64,000 nt of DNA, from the NCBI GenBank assembly GCA_035512155.1, contig DATKEN010000014.1, positions 62,001 to 126,000 of the forward strand. Reading direction: 5' to 3'. The notes under the pieces were generated by a model, which saw only the letters and a list, made by a program, of their open reading frames with translations, did no database searches and was not told where the DNA came from. Source of the DNA: JABCYV01 sp035512155. GTDB lineage: Bacteria > Acidobacteriota > Terriglobia > Terriglobales > Acidobacteriaceae. Positions 15,947 through 25,444 of the stretch are shown one piece after another; within the stretch, counting starts at the first letter, position 1; each line of letters opens with the position of its first letter. A program made the translations under genes and the position numbers.

Positions 15947-17205
15947 ACCTCGCTTCTGTTATTCGCTCGGAATCCAAGCTGTTGCTTCCCACCTACGATC
16001 GCCAGCGGGTGATGTTTGCCCGTGGGCGTGGAGTGTATCTCTGGGATTCAGAGGGGAGACGGTACCTCGACTTTTTGAGTGGAATCGGGGTGAATGCTCT
16101 CGGTCACGGACATCCGGCGATCCGCTCTGCCCTGAAGCGGCAAGCGGGTCGGCTGATTCACGTTTCCAATCTTTTCTTTCACGAGTATCAAGCTGAACTA
16201 GCTAAGCGACTGACCAAGATTTCTGGTCTGCAAAAGGCCTTTTTCTGTAACAGCGGTACCGAAGCCTGGGAAGGCGCTCTCAAGCTCGCACGCGCTTTTG
16301 CACGGACGCAGAATAGCAACGGCCACAAAGCCAAGTGGCGGCTTCTAGCTCTGGAGAATTCCTTTCATGGGCGCACTTTTGGTTCTCTGGCCACCACCGG
16401 ACAGGAGAAATACCGGCATCCCTTCGCGCCCCTGGTTCCAGGTGTGGGCTTCGTTGCATTCAACGACGCAGAGGACCTGAAGCGGCAATTCGACGGCAGC
16501 GTATGTGCCGTCTGCCTGGAGACCATCCAGGGAGAAGGTGGAATTCGCCCGCTGAGCCAGGAATTCCTACGAACCGCTCGGCAACTGACGGATCGTACCG
16601 GAGCTCTGTTGATCCTCGATGAAATCCAATGCGGTCTGGGCCGCACCGGCCGCTATTTCGCCTATCAGCATTACGGTGTAACACCCGACATCGTCACTGT
16701 GGCCAAGCCCCTGGCTGCGGGATTGCCGTTGGGAGCGATCCTTACCACGAATCGCGTAGCCAGCGGCATGCATCCCGGAATGCATGGCACTACCTTCGGA
16801 GGCGGCCCGCTGGCGTGCGCGGTGGCTATCGAATTTCTGCGAGTTTTGGATAGCGTGATGGCCCATGTGCGGGAAATCGGGGAGTACTTCCGTGCGCAAC
16901 TGGAAATGCTCAAGAGTCGGCAACAATGCGTCAGCGAGATTCGCGGAATGGGCCTGATGCTGGGCGTGGAGCTCGATTCTGCCGATACCGCAAAAGCGGT
17001 AGTCGCACAATTACTGCAAAAAGGCATTCTCATCAACCGCACACAGGAAACCGTGCTGCGTTTCCTGCCGCCTTACGTCATCCAGGAAAAGCACGTGGAC
17101 CAAGTAATCCATGCACTCGACTCGGCGTTGCTCCACAACTCCTCGACGCAAAGCCGGGCCAAAGGTTTGAGTAGAAAGTCTAAGAAAAGGAGGCAAACAC
17201 ATTGA
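15943..17205 (+). CDS. argD: Acetylornithine aminotransferase
   Basis: 420 residues from ATG 15943, overlapping the argB stop. Class III aminotransferase: LDFLSGIGVNALGHGHP, FFCNSGTEAWEGALKLAR, ETIQGEGGIRPLS, LILDEIQCGLGRTG, and the PLP lysine in TVAKPLAAGLPLGA near residue 252. It transfers the amino group of glutamate to N-acetylglutamate semialdehyde; the same enzyme often also works as succinyl-diaminopimelate aminotransferase, which would supply the missing DapC step for the lysine genes elsewhere in this window. The C-terminus carries a basic tail. Confidence 0.92.
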   Translation: MNLASVIRSESKLLLPTYDRQRVMFARGRGVYLWDSEGRRYLDFLSGIGVNALGHGHPAIRSALKRQAGRLIHVSNLFFHEYQAELAKRLTKISGLQKAFFCNSGTEAWEGALKLARAFARTQNSNGHKAKWRLLALENSFHGRTFGSLATTGQEKYRHPFAPLVPGVGFVAFNDAEDLKRQFDGSVCAVCLETIQGEGGIRPLSQEFLRTARQLTDRTGALLILDEIQCGLGRTGRYFAYQHYGVTPDIVTVAKPLAAGLPLGAILTTNRVASGMHPGMHGTTFGGGPLACAVAIEFLRVLDSVMAHVREIGEYFRAQLEMLKSRQQCVSEIRGMGLMLGVELDSADTAKAVVAQLLQKGILINRTQETVLRFLPPYVIQEKHVDQVIHALDSALLHNSSTQSRAKGLSRKSKKRRQTH

Positions 17206-18215
17206 GCAGCAAGCCATTCAATGCGACGCGGATAACGCATCCGCCCGCTCCGGCAACTTTTTCTTGCCGTGATCTGGTCTCGATTCGCGATCTCGCGTCC
17301 GAGGACATCGAAGCGATCTTCTATCTAGCTGGACTGATGAAGGCACGCCCTGTCAAATTCCAGAAATCCCTTGCCGGGAAACAGATCGTGATGTTCTTCG
17401 AGAAGCCGTCTTTGCGGACGCGTCTCACCTTTGAGGCAGGAATGGCGAGCATGGGCGGTTGGACATCTTTCGTCGACCAGACCCAGGGCCGCCTCGATGC
17501 GCGAGAAAAACTGAGCGATATCGCGCATAACGTCGAGCGTTGGGTAGATGGGATCGTGCTGCGCACCTTCGCTCACAGTACTGTGGAGAATATGGCCGAA
17601 CATGCCTGCATCCCGGTGATCAATGCGCTCAGTGACCTTGAACATCCCTGCCAGGCTCTGGCGGACTACTTCACATTGCAGGAGCGGTTCGGAGATCTCA
17701 AGAATATCTGCCTGGCCTACGTCGGTGACGGAAACAATGTGGCGCACTCTTTGCTGCTTACCTGCGCCTGTTTGGGCTCCAGAATGCGGATCGCAACGCC
17801 GAGGGGCTACGAACCTGACCCGCAGATTGTCGCTGATGCACAGGACATGGCCCGGACAACCGGTGCCGTGATCGAAATTCTTTCCGATCCACACGCCGCC
17901 GTGGACGGCGTCGACGCTGTCTATACCGATGCCTGGACCAGCATGGGCCAGGAGCAGGAGGCCGAAGAACGCGACCGGATTTTCCCGCCGTACCAAGTAA
18001 ACGAGGAGCTTGTCGCCGGTGCAGCTCCACACGCGGTTTTCATGCATTGCTTGCCGGCCCACCGTGGCCAGGAAATCACTGACCCGGTCATGGACTCGGT
18101 TCGGTCCGTTGTTTTCGATCAGGCGGAAAGCCGCTTGCACGTACAGAAGGCGATTTTGCTGTTATTGCTTGGCGGCGAGTTCGGCCGCTTTCCTGCGAGG
18201 AGCGCTCATGTCTGA
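17202..18215 (+). CDS. argF: Ornithine carbamoyltransferase
   Basis: 337 residues. Carbamoyl-phosphate binding FEKPSLRTRLTFEAGM, then HPCQALAD, YVGDGNNVAHSLLL, and the ornithine loop MHCLPAHRGQEI identify OTCase. It forms citrulline from ornithine and carbamoyl phosphate. The start is TTG at 17202, supported by AAGGAGG eight bases upstream and by the four-base overlap with the argD stop. The first 25 residues are an extension before the conserved core. Confidence 0.93.
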   Translation: MSSKPFNATRITHPPAPATFSCRDLVSIRDLASEDIEAIFYLAGLMKARPVKFQKSLAGKQIVMFFEKPSLRTRLTFEAGMASMGGWTSFVDQTQGRLDAREKLSDIAHNVERWVDGIVLRTFAHSTVENMAEHACIPVINALSDLEHPCQALADYFTLQERFGDLKNICLAYVGDGNNVAHSLLLTCACLGSRMRIATPRGYEPDPQIVADAQDMARTTGAVIEILSDPHAAVDGVDAVYTDAWTSMGQEQEAEERDRIFPPYQVNEELVAGAAPHAVFMHCLPAHRGQEITDPVMDSVRSVVFDQAESRLHVQKAILLLLLGGEFGRFPARSAHV

Positions 18216-19428
18216 GAAAGTAGTGCTTGCCTACTCCGGAGGCTTGGATACCTCCATCATCATTCCCTGGCTGAAGGAAAACTATGCCTACGACGTGATC
18301 GCCATGGTGGGCGATGTGGGGCAGGGGGACGACCTTGAAGTGGTTGTCGAGAAAGCTTATAAGACCGGGGCCAGCAAAGTTGTAGTTGAAGATCTCCGTG
18401 AAGAATTCCTCAGTGGATACGTGTTTCGAGCACTCAAGGCTGGCGCCGTATATGAGCATAAATATTTGCTTGGGACATCGCTGGCGCGTCCGGTGATCGC
18501 CAAACACCAAGTAGAGGTGGCTCTCCGGGAAGCCGCAACTGCCGTGGCCCATGGCTGTACCGGCAAAGGCAATGATCAGGTGCGCTTCGAGTTGACCTAT
18601 CAGGCGCTAGCCCCGGACCTCAAGGTGATCGCGCCATGGAGAGAATGGACTCTGAAATCGCGAGAAGACTGTCTCGACTATGCCGAAAAACACGGAATTC
18701 CGGTTGCGGCCAGCCGGGAGAAAATCCACAGCCGTGATCGCAATCTATGGCACATCAGCCACGAAGGCGGAGAGCTGGAAGATGCTGCCAATGCGCCATT
18801 TCCCGACACGTGGCAGTTCACTCGCTCGCCGCAGGAAGCCCCGGACCGAGAGGAGCAGGTGACGGTTGGTTTTGGAAAGGGAATTCCGGTGTCGGTTAAC
18901 GGGATGAAGCTCGATCCTGTATCACTGGTTGAGCTTCTGAATGATATCGGAGCGCGCAATGCAATCGGACGCGTCGATCTGGTGGAAAACAGGTTTGTGG
19001 GGATCAAATCCCGTGGATGTTACGAAACTCCCGGCGGAACTTTGCTTGTTACAGCCCATCGCGAGCTTGAGGCTCTGTGCCTGGAACGTGATGTCGCGCA
19101 TTTCAAGCAGCACGTCGGACTGAAGTATGCCGAGCTGGTCTACTTTGGTTTGTGGTTCACGCCGTTGCGCGAAGCGCTAGACGCGTTTGTCGAGACCACA
19201 CAAAAAGAGATGACGGGAGCGGTCACGCTCTCCCTTTACAAAGGCAACGTAGCCATCGTCCGCCGCGAGTCCGACTACTCACTGTATCGCACCGATCTAT
19301 CTTCGTTCACCATGAGTGACAGCTACAACCAGAAAGATGCCGAAGGTTTCATCCGCATCCTGGGTCTGCCGTCCCGCTCGCGCGCGCACGCCCGCGCGGA
19401 AGCCACAAGATCGGAGGTGGCTCGATGA
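18208..19428 (+). CDS. argG: Argininosuccinate synthase
   Basis: 406 residues from ATG 18208, which overlaps argF by eight bases and has GAGGAG upstream. The N-type ATP pyrophosphatase P-loop AYSGGLDTSIIIPWL is followed by HGCTGKGNDQVRFEL, SREKIHSRDRNLWH and the SYNQKDAEGFI C-terminal region. It joins citrulline and aspartate with ATP. The lineage with an N-terminal MSEKVVLAYSGGLDTS is the usual bacterial type. Confidence 0.95.
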   Translation: MSEKVVLAYSGGLDTSIIIPWLKENYAYDVIAMVGDVGQGDDLEVVVEKAYKTGASKVVVEDLREEFLSGYVFRALKAGAVYEHKYLLGTSLARPVIAKHQVEVALREAATAVAHGCTGKGNDQVRFELTYQALAPDLKVIAPWREWTLKSREDCLDYAEKHGIPVAASREKIHSRDRNLWHISHEGGELEDAANAPFPDTWQFTRSPQEAPDREEQVTVGFGKGIPVSVNGMKLDPVSLVELLNDIGARNAIGRVDLVENRFVGIKSRGCYETPGGTLLVTAHRELEALCLERDVAHFKQHVGLKYAELVYFGLWFTPLREALDAFVETTQKEMTGAVTLSLYKGNVAIVRRESDYSLYRTDLSSFTMSDSYNQKDAEGFIRILGLPSRSRAHARAEATRSEVAR

Positions 19429-20825
19429 AGATGTGGTCTGGCCGCTTCCGGCAGCCGCTCGATCCTGGTTTCGAGCGCTGGCAGCGCTCCTTTGAGTTTG
19501 ATCAGCGCCTGCTGCGTTATGAGCTTGAGGCCAGCCGGGCTCACGCTCGCGCTCTAAAGGAGGTGGGCATCCTGTCTTCAGGCGAGCTGATCGCGATTCT
19601 GCAGGGGCTGGAAAAGATCGGTGAGCAAGCATCGGCTCCAGCATTTCTTGAAGATGATGAGGCAGAAGATGTTCATCATTTCGTTGAGAAAAAGTTGGTC
19701 ACCTTGATTGGCGACGTCGGATACAAGTTGCACAGCGGGCGCAGTCGCAACGAGCAGATCGCAACTGATCTTCGGCTCTACGTTCGAACCACGATTGATC
19801 ACCTGCACTCCGACCTGGCGGAATGGGTGGGCCTCCTACTGGATCGCGCTGAGCAGGCCGGAAACGCGGCCATGCCCGCGTACACTCATCTGCAACGAGC
19901 AGAGCCAGTTTTGGTGTCGCACTGGCTACTGGCCTACGTGGAAATGTTTCTGCGTGATGCGGATCGCTTTTCTGACTGCCGCAAGCGAGTCAATCTTTGT
20001 CCGCTGGGTTCAGGTGCGGTTGCGGGCGCCACGCTGCCGCTGGACCGCCGCGCTGTCGCCTCTGATCTGGGCTTCGATGGTCCCACTGCCAACAGTCTCG
20101 ACGCGACCAGCGACCGTGACTTCGCCTTGGAATTCGTCAGTGCACTTTCTTTGCTTGTCCTGCACCTGAGTCGCTGGGCCGAAGAGATGATTCTGTTTTC
20201 CTCGCAGGAGTTTGGTTTCGTTCGCCTGCCTGAAGCGTATTCCACCGGCAGCAGCGCCATGCCGCAAAAGAAGAATCCAGATTTGCTGGAGCTGACGCGC
20301 GCCAAAGCCGCCCGGATCATTGGAGACGTTACGGTTTTGCAAGTGGCGATGAAGGGACTGCCCCTGGCTTACAACAAAGACCTCCAGGAAACCCAAGAGC
20401 CGCTCTGCGATGCCGCGGATACCGTCATGGGCCTCCTGCCGCTGGTAACTAGATGGATGAAGGCGGTGGACTTTAATTACGAGCGCATGCAGGAGGCTGC
20501 CCAATCTGGTTTCATGAATGCCTGGGCCGCAGCCACCTATCTGGTGCAACGCGGAGTTCCTTTCCGCTTGGCCCATGCGCAAATCGGTAACGCAGTGCAG
20601 CAATGTGTGGAAAAAGATTGTGAGCTGCAAGACCTGTCGCTGGAAGACCTGCGACGATTGAATCCGCTATTCAACAGGGATTTCTACGATTGCCTGAAAC
20701 TTCAGTCCGTGCTGGCCATTCATGATGTTCTGGGAGGCACAGCGCCGACCCGCGTGCGGCAGGCGATTGCCGCCGCCAGACAGAAGATTGGCTCCATGCG
20801 CGAGGACGTCCATGCGCACGCGTGA
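19425..20825 (+). CDS. argH: Argininosuccinate lyase
   Basis: 466 residues. Starts MKMWSGRFRQPLDPGFE as usual; contains HSGRSRNEQIATDLRLY, AYTHLQRAEPVL, and the fumarase-superfamily signature SSAMPQKKNPD with the catalytic Ser. It splits argininosuccinate into arginine and fumarate. ATG 19425 overlaps the argG stop. The C-terminus overlaps the next gene by 14 bases. Confidence 0.95.
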   Translation: MKMWSGRFRQPLDPGFERWQRSFEFDQRLLRYELEASRAHARALKEVGILSSGELIAILQGLEKIGEQASAPAFLEDDEAEDVHHFVEKKLVTLIGDVGYKLHSGRSRNEQIATDLRLYVRTTIDHLHSDLAEWVGLLLDRAEQAGNAAMPAYTHLQRAEPVLVSHWLLAYVEMFLRDADRFSDCRKRVNLCPLGSGAVAGATLPLDRRAVASDLGFDGPTANSLDATSDRDFALEFVSALSLLVLHLSRWAEEMILFSSQEFGFVRLPEAYSTGSSAMPQKKNPDLLELTRAKAARIIGDVTVLQVAMKGLPLAYNKDLQETQEPLCDAADTVMGLLPLVTRWMKAVDFNYERMQEAAQSGFMNAWAAATYLVQRGVPFRLAHAQIGNAVQQCVEKDCELQDLSLEDLRRLNPLFNRDFYDCLKLQSVLAIHDVLGGTAPTRVRQAIAAARQKIGSMREDVHAHA

Positions 20826-21321
20826 AGCCAAGTTGCCGGATGCCGAGCGAATTCACGATCTTATCTCCGTTTATTCCGGAGACGGCACCCTCCTGCCTCG
20901 GACCTTTGCCGAGATTTGCGAAAATGTCCGCGATTTTGTGGTTTTGGTGCGAGACCGACGAATCATCGGCTGCGGCGCGCTTCACCTCTATGGCCAGCAT
21001 CTCGCTGAAATACGCTCCATCACGGTCGATCCCGCCGAGCAAGGCTCCGGGGGTGGCAAACAACTGGTAAAGGCTCTGCTCGACCAGGCCAAGAAACATC
21101 GCGTCACTTGTATATGTCTTTTTACCCGCAAGCCGGAGTTTTTCTCCCAGTTAGGCTTTGCTGTGGCCCAGCGTGAAGACTTGCCAGACAAGATCCATAA
21201 AGACTGCTGCGTTTGCCCGCGCTTTCATTTCTGTGATGAAGTTGCGATGGTACGTGGTGAGCTGCCCAAGTTCGCGATCCTGCCGGAGCCGACCAGGTGG
21301 CTGGTAAAGCTTCAGGTATGA
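20812..21321 (+). CDS. ArgA-type N-acetylglutamate synthase (short GNAT)
   Basis: 169 residues from ATG 20812. GNAT fold: REAKLPDAERIHDLI at the start, LAEIRSITVDPAEQGSGGGK (acetyl-CoA pyrophosphate loop) and LFTRKPEFFSQLGF. The Cys-rich loop KDCCVCPRFHFCDEVAM is characteristic of stand-alone N-acetylglutamate synthases. It would acetylate glutamate, the first step. The amino-acid-kinase domain of classical ArgA is absent. Position between argH and argJ supports the role; argJ recycles the acetyl group, so this enzyme would mainly prime the cycle. Confidence 0.8.
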   Translation: MRTREAKLPDAERIHDLISVYSGDGTLLPRTFAEICENVRDFVVLVRDRRIIGCGALHLYGQHLAEIRSITVDPAEQGSGGGKQLVKALLDQAKKHRVTCICLFTRKPEFFSQLGFAVAQREDLPDKIHKDCCVCPRFHFCDEVAMVRGELPKFAILPEPTRWLVKLQV

Positions 21322-22535
21322 CCCTACCTGGGGGTTCCTCCAAAACAATCCATTTGCCTGAGGGATTTAGTTTTTCCGCCGTGGCCGCTGGTTTGAAAGC
21401 GAGTCGTGGGCTGGATCTTGCCTTGGTCGAGGCCGTTCCCGGTACAAACGCTGCCGCACTTTTCACCACGAATCGCGTTGTGGCCGCGCCCATCCCGGTC
21501 GGTCGCGCCCACCTGGCGACAACTCGGGGGAGAGTCCGGGCGCTCATCGTCAACTCAGGCAATGCCAATTGTGCTACGGGGAAGGCAGGACTCAGAGCCT
21601 GCACCCGGATTTGCCATCAGACAGCGCGTCTCTTGCAGGTGGGCGACAACGAGGTGTTTCCGTCCTCTACCGGCATCATCGGTGTCCCCATGCCCGTGGG
21701 AAAGATCCTGGAAAAGCTGCCTGAGTTGATTGCTGCTCGGGAGGCAACGGAGCAAGGAATTCATCAGTTTGCCCGCGCCATCATGACCACAGATACGCGA
21801 CCCAAACTGGCGTCGGCGCGCTTCCTATCAGGCAATTCGGAGGTTAGGCTACTCGGAATCGCCAAGGGCTCCGGCATGATTCACCCGCAACTCGCTACCA
21901 TGCTGGTGTACTTGTTTACTGACATGGCTGCTGGAACAGCCGACCTGAAGCGACTCCTGCATCAGACTTGCGATCAAACCTTTAATTGCATCTCGGTTGA
22001 TGGTGACACCTCGACCAACGACACCGTGTTCTTGCTGGCGAGTGGTCGAAGTGGGGTTCGGTTAAGAGACCCGTCCGTGCGCAAGAAATTCGAGAATGCG
22101 CTCCTTGAGGTCTGTCAGTCCCTGGCTGAGCAGATTATCTGCGACGGAGAGGGCGTTCAGCACGTCATCCAGTTGTTCGTCGAACAGGCAAAGAGTCGTG
22201 AAGAAGCATTGCAGATTGCTCGAGCCGTCGCTCACTCGTTACTGGTCAAGACAGCGTGGGCAGGAGCTGATCCCAACTGGGGAAGAATTCTGGCCGCGGT
22301 CGGGAGGTGCGGATTACCGATCGATCCCAAGCGGATAGACATTTTGATCGGGAACCAATTGGTGTGCCGCAGAGGGGTAGCTAATCCATTCGATGAAACG
22401 AACGCGCACCAGGCTCTCTCGCAGCCTAGCTGCGACATTCGTATACGACTGCAACGTGGCCGTCGCTCCGCAGCATTTCTCACCACCGACCTGACGGCGG
22501 AGTACGTCCGAATAAACGCCGATTACTCTACTTAG
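21318..22535 (+). CDS. argJ: Glutamate N-acetyltransferase / amino-acid acetyltransferase
   Basis: 405 residues from ATG 21318, overlapping the previous stop; a GTG at 21297 is in frame but less likely. AALFTTNRVVAAPI, VNSGNANCATG, IAKGSGMIHPQLATML (autocleavage before the Thr), CISVDGDTSTNDTVFLLA and KTAWAGADPNWGRI are ArgJ hallmarks. It moves the acetyl group from N-acetylornithine to glutamate, closing the arginine cycle. Its TAG stop overlaps the stop of the convergent gene on the other strand. Confidence 0.94.
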   Translation: MTLPGGSSKTIHLPEGFSFSAVAAGLKASRGLDLALVEAVPGTNAAALFTTNRVVAAPIPVGRAHLATTRGRVRALIVNSGNANCATGKAGLRACTRICHQTARLLQVGDNEVFPSSTGIIGVPMPVGKILEKLPELIAAREATEQGIHQFARAIMTTDTRPKLASARFLSGNSEVRLLGIAKGSGMIHPQLATMLVYLFTDMAAGTADLKRLLHQTCDQTFNCISVDGDTSTNDTVFLLASGRSGVRLRDPSVRKKFENALLEVCQSLAEQIICDGEGVQHVIQLFVEQAKSREEALQIARAVAHSLLVKTAWAGADPNWGRILAAVGRCGLPIDPKRIDILIGNQLVCRRGVANPFDETNAHQALSQPSCDIRIRLQRGRRSAAFLTTDLTAEYVRINADYST

Positions 22536-23215
22536 TTCGGGGCACCGAGAAAGTTTCTCAGGGCGTGTTGCAACTGCACGTCCATCACTTCACCGAGCTG
22601 GGCAAGATCGTGAAACAGGAGATGGGTGTCCAATTCGTAGAAATGCTTCTCCGCCAAATTCGTCATGCAACGGCGAATCAAGTTGTAGTCTTCGCACAGG
22701 GCGATGGGCGAGTATTTTTGCCTTCGCCGGACACGGCCATGCTGTTCGGCTGCTTTCATTGGCGCCGTGGGCATCTCTCTCAGACTAAGCCGCATCATCT
22801 TCACGGCCTCATCCAACAGCGGCATCACCGGAGACACCCTCTTCTGCGAGGATAGCTTGAGGGCTCTGAACGTCGGATGAGACTGGCTCTGTCGCAGCCA
22901 CTCTTGCCGGAGCCACGGACGGTTTCGCCTCACAAAAGACTTAAGACGTCTGCCACCGGCCTGACCTCCTGGCGCGATGGCGGAAGCGGCGCCACGGCGT
23001 CCCAGCTTCCGGCTGATTTCCAGGATCTCCTGGCGCAAGGCGTTCTCGACCTGAATGGAATTCCTCTCTCCACGCGCCACCCGGCTCACGTAGGAGGGGT
23101 CGACGCCCAGGTTCTTTGCGACCCTCATGTACAGGCCGCGATAAAGGGCTTGCGGTAACAGGGTTTCGGAGTTTCGTTTTGTGGTACGATTGTCATTAAG
23201 CATGACGGTTATCAC
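22532..23215 (-). CDS. Xre-like helix-turn-helix protein, function unknown
   Basis: 227 residues from GTG 23215 (an ATG 12 bases further in is possible). Residues 28-55 (LYMRVAKNLGVDPSYVSRVARGERNS) form a clear helix-turn-helix of phage-repressor type. The rest is basic, Arg/Gln-rich and helical, with no domain I recognise. It is divergent from the S24-type repressor at 23280, with only 64 bases between, so the two may control each other from a shared operator. Its stop overlaps that of argJ convergently. Confidence 0.6.
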   Translation of the reverse strand: MITVMLNDNRTTKRNSETLLPQALYRGLYMRVAKNLGVDPSYVSRVARGERNSIQVENALRQEILEISRKLGRRGAASAIAPGGQAGGRRLKSFVRRNRPWLRQEWLRQSQSHPTFRALKLSSQKRVSPVMPLLDEAVKMMRLSLREMPTAPMKAAEQHGRVRRRQKYSPIALCEDYNLIRRCMTNLAEKHFYELDTHLLFHDLAQLGEVMDVQLQHALRNFLGAPN

Positions 23216-23279
23216 AAATCTGGCAAAGACGATGCCACTAACCCAGACGTTTTATCAAGCCCGTTAAGTGTAGCAGGTC

Positions 23280-24047
23280 ATGAGCAAAAGCAGAAATGCG
23301 GCGAAGGCAGAATGGGCGGTACGAATTACCGCCCTCCGGAGCCACCTGGGAATTAGTCAGTCTGATCTGGGAAAGCGGCTCAATGCCTCTGCCATGGCAG
23401 TATCGCGCTGGGAGCGGGGGACCCAGGAGCCTCCCGCTAACGTATACATTCAACTCGGAAATATCACCGGGGATCCGGAGTGTTGGTATTTCTGGGGCCG
23501 AGCGGGCCTCCACAGTCAGGACTTGATGCGGGTTCTGCCGGCAGTTCGCAGCCGCCTTCGCAAAGACCGTTTGCCCAACTTGCAGTTGGTGGAGGCGGGT
23601 GCCCATCGCGCTCCCAGCAGCAGGAAGAATCGACTCGTGGCCATCCCTGTCTTGCCCGTGGTGGCCGCAACTCACGGGGGTAAAGGGGACCCAGCGGATG
23701 CACTGGAACAGGTCGGTCCCGAGACCATATTGGCTGCGCCCAGTCAGTGGTGCCCGAATCCGGCTTATACAAGTTGCCTCAGAGTCCGTGGGCGCTCCAT
23801 GATGCCGGTTCTCCACGATGGCTACATCATTGTGGTGGATACATCTCAGACCAACCGTCTCAAGTTGTACGGCCACATCATCGTGGTGTCGCAAAAGGAA
23901 CAGGGACTGATTGTCTCTCGACTGCAACGTTTCGATGGAACTGAAGTTCTGGTGCCAGAAAACCGGGAATACGATTCACTTCCTCTTTCTGCCTCAGGTT
24001 TCCAAATCGTCGGCAAGATCTTGTGGTGGATTGGGCGGGCAAATTAG
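23280..24047 (+). CDS. Xre / peptidase S24-like repressor without catalytic lysine
   Basis: 255 residues. An N-terminal HTH (HLGISQSDLGKRLNASAMAVSRWERG, split by residue 45) is followed by a LexA/CI-type C-terminal domain from about residue 115. The catalytic Ser is kept in RGRSMMPVLHDG (Ser173). In LexA and lambda CI the Lys of the dyad stands in V-K-R-L or F-K-K-L; here the matching segment is IVSRL, with Ser213 in place of Lys. Self-cleavage is therefore unlikely and the domain probably serves only dimerisation or ligand sensing. Its stop overlaps that of the convergent NtrX-like gene. Confidence 0.75.
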   Translation: MSKSRNAAKAEWAVRITALRSHLGISQSDLGKRLNASAMAVSRWERGTQEPPANVYIQLGNITGDPECWYFWGRAGLHSQDLMRVLPAVRSRLRKDRLPNLQLVEAGAHRAPSSRKNRLVAIPVLPVVAATHGGKGDPADALEQVGPETILAAPSQWCPNPAYTSCLRVRGRSMMPVLHDGYIIVVDTSQTNRLKLYGHIIVVSQKEQGLIVSRLQRFDGTEVLVPENREYDSLPLSASGFQIVGKILWWIGRAN

Positions 24048-25444
24048 GACTCATCCTGGCTGGCACCCGCCTCCTGCCGCAGTGCTCTTAAGTCGATGCC
24101 CAGCATCTCCGCCTTCTTATACAAATGACTGCGCTCCAGCCCGAGCGCTTTAGCGGCGTTGGTGATGTGGTAGTGGTTGCGCCTAAGCTCGGCGAGGATC
24201 GCCTCGCGTTCGAAGTTCTGCACTCTTTCCGAGAGTTGCCCTGAATCAGCAACCGGTCTGGTTTCCGCGGCAAACTGAGGCACCGCGAGTCGTACCGTCT
24301 CCAGGTCGACTACGCCGTCCGTTGCCAGCAGCATCACGCGTTCTACAGCGTTGCGTAGTTCGCGAACGTTCCCCGGCCAGGAGTGAGCTTGCAGTTCTTG
24401 AATTGCGTCAGCGGTGAAGGGAATTGGTTTCCAATTATTCTGACTGCACACCTGCTGGGAAAAGTGTTGGATAAGCGCGGGAATGTCTTCCCGTCGTTGG
24501 CGTAGGGGAGGCAGTACGAGAGGAAAAACATAAATTCTGTGAAAGAGATCCTGGCGAAACTTGCCATCGCGCACTAACGTCTCCAGATTGCGGTGCGTGG
24601 CGACAATGACGCGCACATCCACGGAAATAGGTTTGTCGCCGCCGATGCGTTCGACTTCGCCTTCCTCCAGCACTCGTAGCAGTTTGGCTTGCATGGACGA
24701 CGGCATGTCGCCGATCTCGTCGAGGAAGATTGTGCCGTGCTCCGCCTGCTCGAACTTCCCCAGATGGCGTGCCGCGGCGCCTGTGAAGGATCCTTTCTCA
24801 TGCCCGAACAATTCTGACTCGATCAGTTCCGCGGGAACAGCCGCACAATTCAGAGCGATGAAAGGGCCCGAGGCCCGGGGACTGCGATCATGCAGGGTGT
24901 GGGCGACCAATTCTTTTCCGGTACCGGTTTCCCCGAGGATACACACCCGGGTCTCACTCGCGGCCACTCGTTCCAGCTGCGCCATCATCTTTTGCATGCT
25001 TTCGCCAGTCCAGATAATCTCGTGTTTTCCCAGGCGCTGACGAAGCTGGCGATTTTCCGATTCCAGGCGCTGCAGTTTGAGCGCATTCTCTACCGTGAGC
25101 AACAATTTTTCCGTGGCAATCGGTTTTTCGAGAAAATCGAGTGCTCCCAGCTTGGTTGCGCGCACCGCCATATCAATGTGCGCCTGGCCCGACATCATGA
25201 CCACAGGCGCAGCAATACCCTCCGCTTTGAAATCTCCCAACAGCGAAAGACCGTCCTTGCCGGGCATGACCACATCGCAAAGAATCACATCAAAGTGCTG
25301 CGCGCGCGCCAATTCGAGCGCTTTCGCTGCATTGTCGCAAATTGTCGCTTCGTGACCAGCGAGGCGGAATGCTCGCGAAAGCGAGGCCAACGTGTTGGCC
25401 TCGTCATCAACAATCAGCAAATTTGCTTTCTGCGACATCCTCAC
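24044..25444 (-). CDS. NtrC-family sigma54-dependent response regulator
   Basis: 466 residues. The receiver domain (LLIVDDEANTLASL, VILCDVVMPGKDG, FLEKPI) is followed by an AAA+ activator domain with Walker A GETGTGKE, the sigma54-contact loop GSFTGA, Walker B GTIFLDEIGDMP, and a C-terminal Fis-type HTH (HITNAAKALGLERSHLYKKA). It activates sigma54 promoters when phosphorylated. The start overlaps the stop of the histidine kinase gene by four bases, so the two form a pair similar to NtrY/NtrX. Targets are unknown. Confidence 0.9.
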   Translation of the reverse strand: MRMSQKANLLIVDDEANTLASLSRAFRLAGHEATICDNAAKALELARAQHFDVILCDVVMPGKDGLSLLGDFKAEGIAAPVVMMSGQAHIDMAVRATKLGALDFLEKPIATEKLLLTVENALKLQRLESENRQLRQRLGKHEIIWTGESMQKMMAQLERVAASETRVCILGETGTGKELVAHTLHDRSPRASGPFIALNCAAVPAELIESELFGHEKGSFTGAAARHLGKFEQAEHGTIFLDEIGDMPSSMQAKLLRVLEEGEVERIGGDKPISVDVRVIVATHRNLETLVRDGKFRQDLFHRIYVFPLVLPPLRQRREDIPALIQHFSQQVCSQNNWKPIPFTADAIQELQAHSWPGNVRELRNAVERVMLLATDGVVDLETVRLAVPQFAAETRPVADSGQLSERVQNFEREAILAELRRNHYHITNAAKALGLERSHLYKKAEMLGIDLRALRQEAGASQDES

